DNA of 64,000 bases from Clostridium sp. UBA4108 (lineage in GTDB: Bacteria > Bacillota > Clostridia > Clostridiales > Clostridiaceae): the NCBI GenBank assembly GCA_002381695.1, contig DFXM01000022.1:32559-96558 (forward strand), written 5' to 3'. The position numbers and the translations under genes are program-made. This document shows positions 37,820-46,260 of this stretch, one piece after another. Position 1 is the stretch's first letter. Every line of letters begins with the position of its first letter. The notes beneath the pieces are model-generated. The model did not search any database. It was given only the letters and a program-made list of their open reading frames with translations, and was not told where the DNA came from.

Positions 37820-38491
37820 ATGAGTAATAGTAATTTAAATATAGAAGAAATGAGTAGTTTTTTTAACCAAAGAGCAGAAGGTTATGATAAACACATGGAG
37901 GAGACTGTAAGCTCCTTTGAGGAGTATTATAAATTAATATCATCAACTATGAAATATACAGAAGAACCTATAGAAATACTTGATTTAGGATGTGGTACTG
38001 GTTTAGAAATACAGGGAATTTTAGAAAAAGCTCCAAATGCTAAAATAACTTGTATAGACTTATCAGAAGGGATGTTAAAGCTTCTTAAAGAAAAATATAT
38101 AGCTAATAAGGAGCAGATAAAAATAATAGTACATTCATATTTAGAATATGACTTTGGAGTGAGTAAATATGATTATGTTTTTGGGGTAATGACCATGCAC
38201 CATTTTCTATATGATACAAAACTAGAACTATATAAAAAGATAAGAAGATCTTTAAAAGAAAATGGAGCATATATAGAGGGAGATTATGTAGTAACTAAGT
38301 ATTATGAAAAGAAATGGATAAAAAGAAGAGAAGATTTGCTAAAAGAGTTAGAGGAAGAGGAGATAGCATTGTACCATATAGATATTCCTTTTGCACTAAT
38401 CACACAAAAGAGGCTTTTTAAGGAAGCTGGTTTTAAAAACTTTAACCTTATATTTAAACAAGGTGAGCACTTTATTTATGAAATAAGATAG
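37820..38491 (+). CDS. Class I SAM-dependent methyltransferase
   Basis: A 223-aa Rossmann-fold methyltransferase. Motif I is ILDLGCGTGLEI (near residue 53), the ribose-binding acidic loop is CIDLSEGML and post-I is FGVMTMHHF. AAGAGGAG lies before the ATG. A 20-codon ORF (37761-37823) ends across its start codon (ATGA), so translation could be coupled, though that ORF has no clear ribosome site. The methyl acceptor is unknown. The gene is monocistronic, with a terminator after it. Confidence 0.85.
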   Translation: MSNSNLNIEEMSSFFNQRAEGYDKHMEETVSSFEEYYKLISSTMKYTEEPIEILDLGCGTGLEIQGILEKAPNAKITCIDLSEGMLKLLKEKYIANKEQIKIIVHSYLEYDFGVSKYDYVFGVMTMHHFLYDTKLELYKKIRRSLKENGAYIEGDYVVTKYYEKKWIKRREDLLKELEEEEIALYHIDIPFALITQKRLFKEAGFKNFNLIFKQGEHFIYEIR

Positions 38492-38564
38492 TTTAAAGTT
38501 AATAGGGCAAATTCTATTAACAATTTAAGTACAAATATTATCATATTTTTATTATAATTTAGGG

Positions 38565-38606
38565 GGCTGTGTTAAAATGCTTATGCTATTTTGATACAGT
38601 CTTTTA
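38565..38606 (+). terminator. Terminator after the methyltransferase gene
   Basis: GGCTGTGTTAAAAT at 38565-38578 pairs, with wobbles, with ATTTTGATACAGTC at 38588-38601; CTTTTAAT follows. Confidence 0.7.
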
Positions 38607-38783
38607 ATATGTCTTAAATATAAATATCTAGATTATTAAACAATCTGTTGTGTTATTGTAGTAAAGTTAAAAATATATTAATATGATAATATGTAACAAA
38701 ATAACATATAGTATAATTTGAAAATTTAAATTTGTAAGTTGGGGTTTAAGTTATTAAGTGTAATTTAAATAGGTGAATAAAGC

Positions 38784-39542
38784 ATGGAAGCTAAAAAAGT
38801 TTTAGAAATTGCTCTTTCAGCAGGTAAAATACTTTTAAGTAATGGAGCAGAGGCATATCGGGTGGAAGAAACCATTGAAAATATATGTAGAGCTTATTCC
38901 TTAGAGTGTGAGTGTATGGTTACAGATAGAGGGGTATTTGTTTCCATAGTAGATAGTCATGATGAGAAAGTGACCTCATTAAAAAAAATTGGACCTAGAC
39001 GAGTAGATTTATACAGAATAGAACTTATCAATTCTTTTTCAAGAAATATTAAAGAAGCTAATCTATCTTATGAAGAGGCTAAAAAAATGCTAAAGGATAT
39101 AGATAATTCTCCTTATTTTAGCTTTCCCATAAGACTATTTGCTGCAAGTATTACATCTCTTGTATACTCATTATTCTTTAATGGAACCATATATGATTCT
39201 ATTATGTCTGCAGTTATAAGTGCAGGTATTTATTTTATGTTAGAAAAGATATCGAAGGTTGGGTTCTTTCAATTTTTCCAGATGCTTATTTCTGGTTTTA
39301 TGATAGGAGTTACAAGCTCAATACTGCAGAGCATATTTCCAGTTTTAAATAAGGATAATTTAATAACAGGTGCAATAATGATTTTATTACCAGGAGTAGC
39401 TCTTACTAATGGAATTAAAGATGTTATATATGGTGACTTTGTGGCCGGAATGGCAAAATTTTGTGAAGCAATGCTTGTTATAGTTGCAGTAGGGGTTGGT
39501 ATAGCAGCAGCGTTACTGCTTAGGATAGGTGTGACATTATGA
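38784..39542 (+). CDS. Threonine/serine exporter family protein, large subunit (YjjP/ThrE type), copy 1
   Basis: A 252-aa protein corresponding to the N-terminal two thirds of ThrE: a cytoplasmic domain with LSNGAEAYRVEETIENIC and TDRGVFVS, then five helices (about residues 115-250), including TGAIMILLPGVALTNGIKD. Its partner gene overlaps it by four bases but is broken (39539-39669). A second full copy follows at 39804, so this is a tandem duplication. Start set by an ATG with AGGTGAATA upstream. Confidence 0.85.
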   Translation: MEAKKVLEIALSAGKILLSNGAEAYRVEETIENICRAYSLECECMVTDRGVFVSIVDSHDEKVTSLKKIGPRRVDLYRIELINSFSRNIKEANLSYEEAKKMLKDIDNSPYFSFPIRLFAASITSLVYSLFFNGTIYDSIMSAVISAGIYFMLEKISKVGFFQFFQMLISGFMIGVTSSILQSIFPVLNKDNLITGAIMILLPGVALTNGIKDVIYGDFVAGMAKFCEAMLVIVAVGVGIAAALLLRIGVTL

Positions 39543-39669
39543 TAAAACAAATTATATTAGCATTTTTAGGCAGTATATTTCCTGTTATTCTATTTAATAT
39601 TGATAGAAAGAAGATTATATGGACAGGCTTTTGTGGATCACTAGGATGGCAGCATACTTGATTATATAG
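39539..39669 (+). pseudogene. Truncated, frameshifted exporter small subunit (YjjB type)
   Basis: The first 37 codons match the intact small subunit at 40561 (IFPVILFNIDRKKIIWTGFC). After LGW a base is missing relative to the paralogue, giving a stop at 39659-39661. Restoring it continues AAYLII and then meets another stop at 39667-39669. The remaining two thirds of the gene are absent, and a family C repeat fragment begins within about seven bases of the break. Confidence 0.85.
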
Positions 39670-39675
39670 GTTAAA

Positions 39676-39717
39676 TAGTAGCTCAGTGCAACTATAAGTT
39701 GCAATTAACTAAATAAA
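39676..39717. repeat. Dispersed repeat family C, next to the broken exporter gene
   Basis: In reverse this reads ATTTAGTTAATTGCAACTTA and on to a TAGTTGCACTGAGC end, close to the sequence at 41772 and to the reverse of 44099-44147. It begins where the exporter pseudogene stops. Confidence 0.55.
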
Positions 39718-39803
39718 TTTAATAATAAAACTTTTAATTATAGATAAAATAATAAAAAATGATATAATAATCCTTGAAATATTAAACAAAAGAGGAGTAA
39801 AGT

Positions 39804-40556
39804 ATGGAAGCTAAGAAGGTGTTAGACATTGCCCTATCAGCGGGACAGATACTTCTAAGCAATGGTGCTGAAGCATATAGAATTGAAGAAACTGTGGAAA
39901 ATATATGCAAGGCCTATAAGTTAGAATGTGAATGTATGGTAACTGATAGAGGAGTTTTTGTTTCAGTTGTTGATGCAGATGATGAAAAGGTAACATCATT
40001 AAAGAAAATACGTACTAGAAGAGTAGATTTACTTAGGATAGAGCTTGTAAATAATTTTTCTCGTAATATTAGAGAAGAGTGTATGACTTATGAAGAAGCA
40101 AAAAAGAGATTAAAAGATATAGAAAAAGCACCGTACTATAGTTTTAAGTTGAGATTGTTTTCAGCAGCAATGACATCTTTTATTTATGCATTATTTCTTA
40201 ATGGAACTATATATGATTCTATTGTATCTGCAATTATAAGTGTAGGTATATATTACATGCTTGAGAAAATATCTGGAATAGGATTTTTTCAGTTTTTCCA
40301 AGTATTTATTTCAGCATTTATTATAGGAAGCGTTAGCGCAGTACTCCATAATATATTTCCTATTTTAATTAAAGATAATGTAATAACAGGAGCGATTATG
40401 ATTTTATTACCTGGAGTTGCTCTTACTAATGGGATGAAGGATATAATTTATGGAGATTTTGTTTCGGGTATGGCAAAATTTTGTGAGGCTGTACTAATAT
40501 TAGTTGCTCTGGGAGCAGGTATTGGTGCCGCGTTATTTCTCAGAATAGGTGTGTGA
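39804..40556 (+). CDS. Threonine/serine exporter family protein, large subunit (YjjP/ThrE type), copy 2
   Basis: A 250-aa paralogue of the protein at 38784, nearly identical in segments such as LECECMVTDRGVFVS and ITGAIMILLPGVALTNG. Its small-subunit partner follows intact five bases after the stop. AGAGGAG precedes the ATG. In the family, the two halves together act as an exporter for small amino acids or related carboxylates; the exact substrate here is unknown. Confidence 0.87.
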   Translation: MEAKKVLDIALSAGQILLSNGAEAYRIEETVENICKAYKLECECMVTDRGVFVSVVDADDEKVTSLKKIRTRRVDLLRIELVNNFSRNIREECMTYEEAKKRLKDIEKAPYYSFKLRLFSAAMTSFIYALFLNGTIYDSIVSAIISVGIYYMLEKISGIGFFQFFQVFISAFIIGSVSAVLHNIFPILIKDNVITGAIMILLPGVALTNGMKDIIYGDFVSGMAKFCEAVLILVALGAGIGAALFLRIGV

Positions 40557-40560
40557 AGAT

Positions 40561-41007
40561 ATGATAAGACAGGTTGTATTAGCATTTTTTGGAAGTGTAT
40601 TCCCCGTTATACTATTTAACATAGACAGAAAAAAAATTATATGGACAGGATTTTGTGGTGCTCTTGGATGGGCTGCTTATCTAATAGTATACAATATCTA
40701 CGGTAGCTCTATTATAGCTTCCTTTATAGGAGCTTTTGCAGTAGGGGTATATAGTGAAGTAATGGCTAGAATTTTAAAGACGCCGGCTACACAATTCTCT
40801 ATTCCAGGGATATTTCCGCTGGTTCCAGGGATACTCGGATATAAAACTATAAGTCTATTAGTAGAAAATAAGTTTTCAGAAGCCGCGCTAAAGGGGATGG
40901 AAACTGTAGCTATTGCAGGAGCTATCGGATTTGGCATAATGCTATCGGCTACTACTTCTAGATTTATATCTAGATTGAAGAATGAGAAGAATAGTAATTT
41001 AACATAG
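40561..41007 (+). CDS. Threonine/serine exporter small subunit (YjjB/ThrE_2 type)
   Basis: A 148-aa membrane protein with four to five helices, the C-terminal third of ThrE. Conserved parts are FPVILFNIDRKKIIWTGFCG and FSIPGIFPLVPGILGYK. The ATG at 40561 is chosen since the longer frame begins inside the preceding gene. It pairs with copy 2 of the large subunit. The broken gene at 39539 is its decayed counterpart. Confidence 0.87.
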   Translation: MIRQVVLAFFGSVFPVILFNIDRKKIIWTGFCGALGWAAYLIVYNIYGSSIIASFIGAFAVGVYSEVMARILKTPATQFSIPGIFPLVPGILGYKTISLLVENKFSEAALKGMETVAIAGAIGFGIMLSATTSRFISRLKNEKNSNLT

Positions 41008-41019
41008 AGAGGGTTAAAA

Positions 41020-41745
41020 ATGAGAGTTAAAATTGATTATATTTATCATAGTTCTTTTGTTATAAATACTGAAAATAATCTCTTAATCTTTGACTATTAT
41101 AAAAGTGACACAGAGAAAACTAAAATTATTATGAATTTACTTAATGAAGCTATGGCAAGGGGAAAGAAGGTTTTGGTATTTTCATCTCACAGTCATTATG
41201 ATCATTTTAATAAAGAAATTTTTAAGTGGAAAGATCTAAATCCTAATATAAATTATATTTTAAGTAGTGATATTAAGGTAAGTGATAAAAGTAACTATAA
41301 TATAATAAGTCAGGGAGAACAAATAACTATAAAGGACATAAATATAAGTGCTTATGGCTCTACGGATGCCGGAGTTTCTTATGTTGTAGAAGTTGATGGA
41401 ATCAAGATAGTTCATGCAGGAGATTTAAATTGGTGGTATTGGAAGGATGAAGATACTGAAGAAGAAGCTAGAGACATGGAAAATGCATTTAAAGCTATAG
41501 TAGAGGATATAAGTAAACATGGGAAATTAGATTTAGCATTCTTTCCAGTGGATCCAAGACTTCAGGAATTCTATTATCTTGGAGGAGAGTACTTTATTGA
41601 AAAAACATCACCTAGAGTGTTTATACCAATGCATTTTGGAGAAGATTTTGATGTAACTAAGAAATTTAAAGAAAACATAAAAAGAGAAGGTACTCAAGTC
41701 ATTGAGATAGATGTTGAGAATCAAAGCTATGAATTAGATTTTTAA
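41020..41745 (+). CDS. Metallo-beta-lactamase-fold hydrolase (UlaG-like)
   Basis: A 241-aa metal hydrolase of the MBL superfamily. The zinc-binding motif is SSHSHYDHF (His, Asp, His), with VHAGDLNWW and PMHFGEDFD giving further ligands. The layout (YHSSFVINTENNLLIFDYYK at the start) matches the L-ascorbate-6-phosphate-lactonase-like group of unknown specificity. It begins 12 bases after the exporter operon and may be co-transcribed. Confidence 0.82.
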   Translation: MRVKIDYIYHSSFVINTENNLLIFDYYKSDTEKTKIIMNLLNEAMARGKKVLVFSSHSHYDHFNKEIFKWKDLNPNINYILSSDIKVSDKSNYNIISQGEQITIKDINISAYGSTDAGVSYVVEVDGIKIVHAGDLNWWYWKDEDTEEEARDMENAFKAIVEDISKHGKLDLAFFPVDPRLQEFYYLGGEYFIEKTSPRVFIPMHFGEDFDVTKKFKENIKREGTQVIEIDVENQSYELDF

Positions 41746-41771
41746 TATATAGATTAAATAGAAAGTAACTT

Positions 41772-41826
41772 ATTTAGTGAATTGCAACCTCTGGTTGCAA
41801 TTCGCTAAGTAAAGTGCTATGCACTT
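41772..41826. repeat. Dispersed repeat family C, hairpin copy
   Basis: ATTTAGTGAATTGCAACC is followed by CTCTGGTTGCAATTCGC, making a hairpin ATTGCAACC/GGTTGCAAT at 41781-41802. AAGTGCTATGCACTT follows, itself a palindrome. It lies between convergent genes and might also act as a terminator. Confidence 0.6.
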
Positions 41827-42729
41827 TTAAATTTTTAATTCAACTATATATTTTTTTTCAAGTTTAATTGGATTATAAGATAGCTTGGCCTTTCGCAAAC
41901 CTTCATTGCCAAGATCCTCTTCCCTATTTACATATGTCATATCATTTAAATAGTTTTCTAAAAAGCTTTTATTTATAAAAGCATAGATTCCTTTGTAAGA
42001 AGTGTCTGCTTTTTCTATATGAATTACTGCAGTTTCGGAATTTAATCTTTCACCAATGGTAAAGGCAATTAGTTTATCCTCAACATAAACACCCATTCCT
42101 AAAAGATTTAATTCTTCCATGTGCTGTAAAAAATCACTAATTCCTTTAAGCTCATGGTATAGAACCTTACTGTTATTATTTTTTAATTCAAACCACTGAT
42201 TAGCCGTTTTTATTGCATCATTTTGAGCTTCCAATGACGATAAATCCTTTATCTTATAATCATAAGAAGCTATAAATTGATTATAGTGATTTTTCTTGCC
42301 ATGATATTTTTTGCCTGATAAGTTTATTAAACTTTTTGTATCATAGATATAATCAAAGCTATTTCGTTCTTCACAAAATATTACATCATCTCCATAAAGT
42401 TGTTTTAAGTCATCAAGAAAAGTGTCTTCTACCTCTCTAAAAACCAATGTATTAAGTTGGATGCTTCTATTATAATTTTTTAAATTCTCAATTATATATT
42501 TCAAGGACTCAGAAGAATATCCTATGGGAGACATATAAAAAGTACCCTTATTATCTTCAGTTTTCTTTATAATTAAGGAATCATGAGTAGTAGCAATTTG
42601 TATATTGCTAAAGTATCTCCAAAAATAAAGATTAGAGAAAGCATATTCATGAGTTCTAAAATTATATTCATCTATATATGTTGAGAAAAGTTTCTTATGC
42701 TTTAGTTTAATATTTTCGAATTCTAACAT
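41827..42729 (-). CDS. DUF2156 family protein (GNAT-like aminoacyl-lipid transferase fold)
   Basis: A 300-aa protein of the DUF2156 group related to the C-terminal domain of lysyl-phosphatidylglycerol synthases. It shows the family's N-terminal FRTHEYAFSNLYFWR, the central GKKYHGKKNHYNQFIASY and the C-terminal YVNREEDLGNEGLRKAK. No membrane helices. AAAGGTGAAC precedes the ATG. It is a probable acyl or aminoacyl transferase, with unknown substrate. It is transcribed in the same direction as the DUF4931 gene upstream. Confidence 0.82.
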   Translation of the reverse strand: MLEFENIKLKHKKLFSTYIDEYNFRTHEYAFSNLYFWRYFSNIQIATTHDSLIIKKTEDNKGTFYMSPIGYSSESLKYIIENLKNYNRSIQLNTLVFREVEDTFLDDLKQLYGDDVIFCEERNSFDYIYDTKSLINLSGKKYHGKKNHYNQFIASYDYKIKDLSSLEAQNDAIKTANQWFELKNNNSKVLYHELKGISDFLQHMEELNLLGMGVYVEDKLIAFTIGERLNSETAVIHIEKADTSYKGIYAFINKSFLENYLNDMTYVNREEDLGNEGLRKAKLSYNPIKLEKKYIVELKI

Positions 42730-42858
42730 GCGTGTTCACCTTTTTCTATTGCTATAAAATTTATTGTTGACTTAGTACTAGTAAAAATATATTTTATACT
42801 CATATAAACTATAATATGCTTTTAATTTGTATAGGTCTATAGTGAATTTTCACTTATA

Positions 42859-43635
42859 TTAATCATTATGGTTAGTATAGTATAATTCTCTAATAGTATT
42901 AATCATATCCTCATTGTTATTAGAAATCTGCTTTAAAGAGAAACCAATAAGTAGAGGAGAAACTACAAATCTTGGAACCACCTTGCATATTATGATATCT
43001 TTCCATTGATAGAAAAATAAATTAAAACTAGAACATTTTGCATAGTAATTATGAAGTATATAATGAACCATATTCTGTATATTTTCACTGAACCCATTTA
43101 ACTTATTGATATCTTTACAAATAACATTTAATTCTGTGAAGGAATTCATTGGATATGTAGAAAGATTAACATGACATTCATCATCTTCATAAATTGTTGC
43201 ACCTTGAAAATATATATCCTTTAAATCTTCTTTATAATCAATATGTTTCAACCCTACAATTTGCATATGAGAATGCTTTATGCTTCCCCCAGATTGAGGT
43301 CCATGATTTTTAAATAGTATTACTGACTTGAATTTCCCGCTCTTTTCCATTGTGAGCCAATGGTCAACTGCAAAGTTAATTAATCTTCTCATGTGTTCTT
43401 TAGAATACATAGACATATCTTCACTGCAATTTTTAGTTTCTATTATTACTGTTTGAAGCGTATCTTCAATAGTAGCATATTTATTCTTCAGGAATATAAA
43501 GGGGTCGTCCTTATCTAAAATATCTGTTAAAGCATCCCTATTACAGAAGGGACAAGGGGTATCGGTATCTCTTATGCTGTTTGGCTTACTTTTACTTACC
43601 TCATAAAGAAATTTTAAATATTTATCTTCTGACAC
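42859..43635 (-). CDS. DUF4931 family protein, GalT/HIT-like
   Basis: A roughly 258-aa member of the HIT-like fold. The zinc-type knuckle is CPFCNRD, and NHGPQSGGSIKHSHMQIVGL carries the HxHxQ nucleotide-binding motif of galactose-1-phosphate uridylyltransferases. The start is uncertain. An ATG at 43719 lies only seven bases from a TATAAT box (43726-43731), so its message may be leaderless or begin later. A GTG at 43635 with AGGTGA upstream is preferred. The substrate is unknown. Confidence 0.75.
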   Translation of the reverse strand: MSEDKYLKFLYEVSKSKPNSIRDTDTPCPFCNRDALTDILDKDDPFIFLKNKYATIEDTLQTVIIETKNCSEDMSMYSKEHMRRLINFAVDHWLTMEKSGKFKSVILFKNHGPQSGGSIKHSHMQIVGLKHIDYKEDLKDIYFQGATIYEDDECHVNLSTYPMNSFTELNVICKDINKLNGFSENIQNMVHYILHNYYAKCSSFNLFFYQWKDIIICKVVPRFVVSPLLIGFSLKQISNNNEDMINTIRELYYTNHND

Positions 43636-43869
43636 ATTATCACCTACTAAAAATAATTTTAATATAATTTTAGGATTCCTATTACTATCAATATAATATA
43701 GTAGGGAATTTCTATACATAGGTTAATTATATCATATTATTTATATAGAATAATACTCTCATAATATTATGAAATAATTGAAGGGAAAAGTATTATGATT
43801 ATTATAAAAAAGTACATTAAAATATAAACAAATTTGTTATTGTTGACATAATTGAAGAGAAGGGTAATT

Positions 43870-44011
43870 AGTGGTAAAGGTGGATTTGTTATTCCTTTCT
43901 TCGAACAGACAAACAGAATTTCTTTAGAAAATATGAAGGTTGAAGTTAAAACACGTGAATCACTAGATAGCAATGGAGTACCTAGTTGAAGCTAAGGAAA
44001 CAGAAGAATAG
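43870..44011 (+). pseudogene. Remnant of a flotillin/SPFH-family gene
   Basis: From 43870 the reading SGKGGFVIPFFEQTNRISLE and on to the VEVKTRE segment matches the N-terminal SPFH region of flotillin-like proteins. It stops at 43987-43989. In another frame VEAKETEE follows and ends at 44009, perhaps the far C-terminus joined by a deletion. No start codon or ribosome site remains. Most of the gene is missing. The rest of 43720-44170 is spacer and repeat. Confidence 0.6.
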
Positions 44012-44098
44012 ACCATGCTTGGAGGTGTACAATGTCTATTAATTGCAAAAGCTTTCTCTCCGACGAAATCAACCTTCTGAGATAAAGGTGAACTTCAC

Positions 44099-44147
44099 TA
44101 TGCCTCTGGCACACTTCTCTACTACAATAGGTCGCAATCCACTAAAT
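44099..44147. repeat. Dispersed repeat family C, inverted copy
   Basis: The first 18 bases, TATGCCTCTGGCACACTT, match 16704-16723. The reverse complement of the rest, ATTTAGTGGATTGCGACCT, matches 41772-41790. Confidence 0.55.
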
Positions 44148-44173
44148 AAAATTCTTCACATTTTATTTACAAT

Positions 44174-44191
44174 ATGAACAAAATGAACAAA
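44174..44191 (+). promoter_or_regulatory. Two ATGAACAAA boxes upstream of the PplA-like gene
   Basis: ATGAACAAA occurs twice head to tail at 44174-44182 and 44183-44191, ending 13 bases before the -35 hexamer. The same 9-bp unit occurs at 46261, 46270 (one change) and 46290 in front of two other genes of this region. The bound regulator is unknown. Confidence 0.55.
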
Positions 44192-44204
44192 AGCATCTTA
44201 AACA

Positions 44205-44233
44205 TTGACATAAATTTATCAGAAAAGTACAAT
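44205..44233 (+). promoter_or_regulatory. Promoter of the PplA-like flavin lipoprotein gene
   Basis: TTGACA at 44205-44210 and TACAAT at 44228-44233 with a 17-bp spacer. The gene starts at 44274 after AAGGGGG. Confidence 0.85.
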
Positions 44234-44273
44234 CAAGATATCGGGGTATATTTAAAATAAGGGGGATTTTTTA

Positions 44274-45140
44274 ATGAAAAAAATATTAACTTTAGGTTGT
44301 GCTTTAATATTAGCTCAAGGTTTATTAGTTGGATGCGGAAATAAAACAGAGGCTCCAAAAGAAGAGAATTCAGGTAATTCAGGTAATTCATCTGCAGCTG
44401 TATATAAAGATGGAACCTATAAAGCTAGTTATGACAGATTAGATAGTCACAATTGGAAATCTTTTGTTGAAGTAACAGTAAAAGATGGTAAAATATCTGC
44501 AGCGAACTTTGATTATGCTAACGATAAGGGCGAATTAAAGAGCAACGATGCTAAGTATGCCGAAACATTTAAAAAAGTTAATGGTGTAACACCTAAAGAA
44601 GTTGGAGAGCAATTATCAAAGAAAATAGTTGAAAAACAAGCTGGGGACGTTGATGTAGTAACTGGTGCAACACATTCAACTAAAAACTTCAATGAACTTG
44701 CAAATGCAGCTTTAGAAAATGCTAAAAAAGGTGAAGCTAAAGAAGCAGTAGTTAATTTCTACAAAGATGGAGTTTATAAAGCTGAGTATAAAGATTTTGA
44801 TGAGCGTGGATGGAAATCATTTGTTGAAATCGAAGTTAAAGGTAATGCTATAACAAAGGTTACTTTTGATGATATAAACAAAGATGGAAAACTTAAATCA
44901 GAAGATGATGGATACAAAGCTGCTATGGAACCTAAAGAAGGCACATATCCTGAAAAATATACTAGTGAGTTAGAAAAAGCACTAGTAGATAAACAAATAT
45001 TAGGAAATGTAGATGCTGTAACTGGAGCAACTAGCTCTTCTAAATCTTTCCAAACTTTAGCAGGAGTTTGTTTAGATGAAATGGCTGAAAATGGCGAAGC
45101 TGGTACAAAAGCAATAGATCGTCCAGTAGAAAAAAAATAA
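44274..45140 (+). CDS. pplA: Surface lipoprotein with two FMN-binding domains (PplA-like electron carrier)
   Basis: A 288-aa lipoprotein; the signal ends GLLVGCG (lipobox), so it is anchored on the outer face of the membrane. Two repeated FMN_bind domains follow a Gly/Ser/Asn linker. Each ends in the flavin-attachment motif: DVVTGATHS (residues 127-135) and DAVTGATSS (247-255), where the last Ser or Thr receives FMN from an ApbE/FmnB transferase. In Listeria, PplA has this design and relays electrons to extracellular acceptors. No flavin transferase gene is in the window. It has its own strong promoter and terminator. Confidence 0.9.
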   Translation: MKKILTLGCALILAQGLLVGCGNKTEAPKEENSGNSGNSSAAVYKDGTYKASYDRLDSHNWKSFVEVTVKDGKISAANFDYANDKGELKSNDAKYAETFKKVNGVTPKEVGEQLSKKIVEKQAGDVDVVTGATHSTKNFNELANAALENAKKGEAKEAVVNFYKDGVYKAEYKDFDERGWKSFVEIEVKGNAITKVTFDDINKDGKLKSEDDGYKAAMEPKEGTYPEKYTSELEKALVDKQILGNVDAVTGATSSSKSFQTLAGVCLDEMAENGEAGTKAIDRPVEKK

Positions 45141-45166
45141 GCAAATAATTTTTCTCTATAACCGTT

Positions 45167-45215
45167 ATAAATAGAAAAGCCTTTCTAGTAGTAGAGAGGC
45201 TTTTCTATTTATAAA
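45167..45215 (+). terminator. Terminator of the PplA-like gene
   Basis: TATAAATAGAAAAGCCT near 45167-45183 pairs with AGGCTTTTCTATTTATA at 45197-45213. Confidence 0.88.
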
Positions 45216-45240
45216 AACCCCTCTGCCTAAAGCAGAGAGG
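45214..45240 (-). terminator. Terminator of the substrate-binding protein gene (minus strand)
   Basis: On the minus strand CCTCTCTGC pairs with GCAGAGGGG around a five-base loop, followed by TTTTTAT. It lies six bases beyond the stop codon. Confidence 0.85.
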
Positions 45241-45245
45241 TTAAT

Positions 45246-46196
45246 TTATTTAATGAATGAATCTGTTGATAGCTGTTCTAATTTATAGTTACTAGTAGTT
45301 AAATTTTTAGTTTTCATCCATTTCATTACTGAATTAAATTCTTCATCAGATGGAAGTGAAGCTTCACTGTAATGTGGAAGAATTAACGAGGTTTTTATAC
45401 TATCGGGAAAACCACCTTTTTCTATTAGAATATCTATGTAGTTTTCTAAAGGTTCTTCTTTTAGAAATTTAACAGCTTTATTATAAGCTCTATAAAATGC
45501 TTTTATTTCATTTTCTTTTGAACTCATAGAAGTTTTAGTAAATACTATAACACCAGCATCGATATTTAACTCATTAGAACTAACTAATATTTTACCACCA
45601 GAAGACACAGCAGTGGTTGCAAGAGGTTCTGGTAACATAGCCATATCTAATTTACCTGCATTTAGCATTTCAAGTCTTGTTGGGATTTTAGGAATTACTA
45701 CTTTTTCAATAGAGTTTATATCTAATTTAGAAGCTTCTACTACTCTATCTGTTAAGTATTCTATGATAGTGTTCTTAGAAAGACCTACAGATTTTCCAAT
45801 TATGTCATTTATTCCAGATATTTTAGAATCATTGCCAGCAATAAGCTTATAACTACCATCAGTTCTTGATGTCATTTTAACTTCAAACTTATTGTCATTA
45901 AAAAATACAGCTGATAGCATATCAGATATAGCACCATCAATTTGTCCACTTTGTATAGCTGCATCTCTATCTGTAGCACTTTTAAAGCTTTGTAACTTAA
46001 AATCTAAACCTTCTTCTTTAAAATACCCATTATTTTCAGCCATGACAATTGGAATAGAATCTAAATCAGGCATGATTCCAATTGATAAGGAAGTCTGTGG
46101 TTGGGAAGTTTTTTCACCTGAGGAATTTGCAGAGCAACCCACAGCTGAAATTGGTAAAATAAGAGCTAGTATCATAGAAATAAATTTCTTTTTCAT
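45246..46196 (-). CDS. ABC transporter substrate-binding lipoprotein (NMT1/NitT-TauT type)
   Basis: A 316-aa lipoprotein. The signal ends SAVGCSAN; LSIGIMPDLDSIPIVMAENN and then YFKEEGLDF are typical of the NMT1/SsuA-like binding fold, which binds nitrate, sulfonates, pyrimidines or aromatic acids. The ATG at 46196 has GGAGGG upstream. No transporter genes adjoin it; the only matching permease and ATPase in the window are at 52381-53872 in the quinone operon, which lack a binding protein. Its promoter is divergent from ndh2 with shared ATGAACAAA boxes, so I infer a common job. Confidence 0.85.
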   Translation of the reverse strand: MKKKFISMILALILPISAVGCSANSSGEKTSQPQTSLSIGIMPDLDSIPIVMAENNGYFKEEGLDFKLQSFKSATDRDAAIQSGQIDGAISDMLSAVFFNDNKFEVKMTSRTDGSYKLIAGNDSKISGINDIIGKSVGLSKNTIIEYLTDRVVEASKLDINSIEKVVIPKIPTRLEMLNAGKLDMAMLPEPLATTAVSSGGKILVSSNELNIDAGVIVFTKTSMSSKENEIKAFYRAYNKAVKFLKEEPLENYIDILIEKGGFPDSIKTSLILPHYSEASLPSDEEFNSVMKWMKTKNLTTSNYKLEQLSTDSFIK

Positions 46197-46260
46197 TATG
46201 TACCCTCCAATATGGAAAAATATTTTTTTAACAATCAAGTAAATTTTAACACAAATATCT

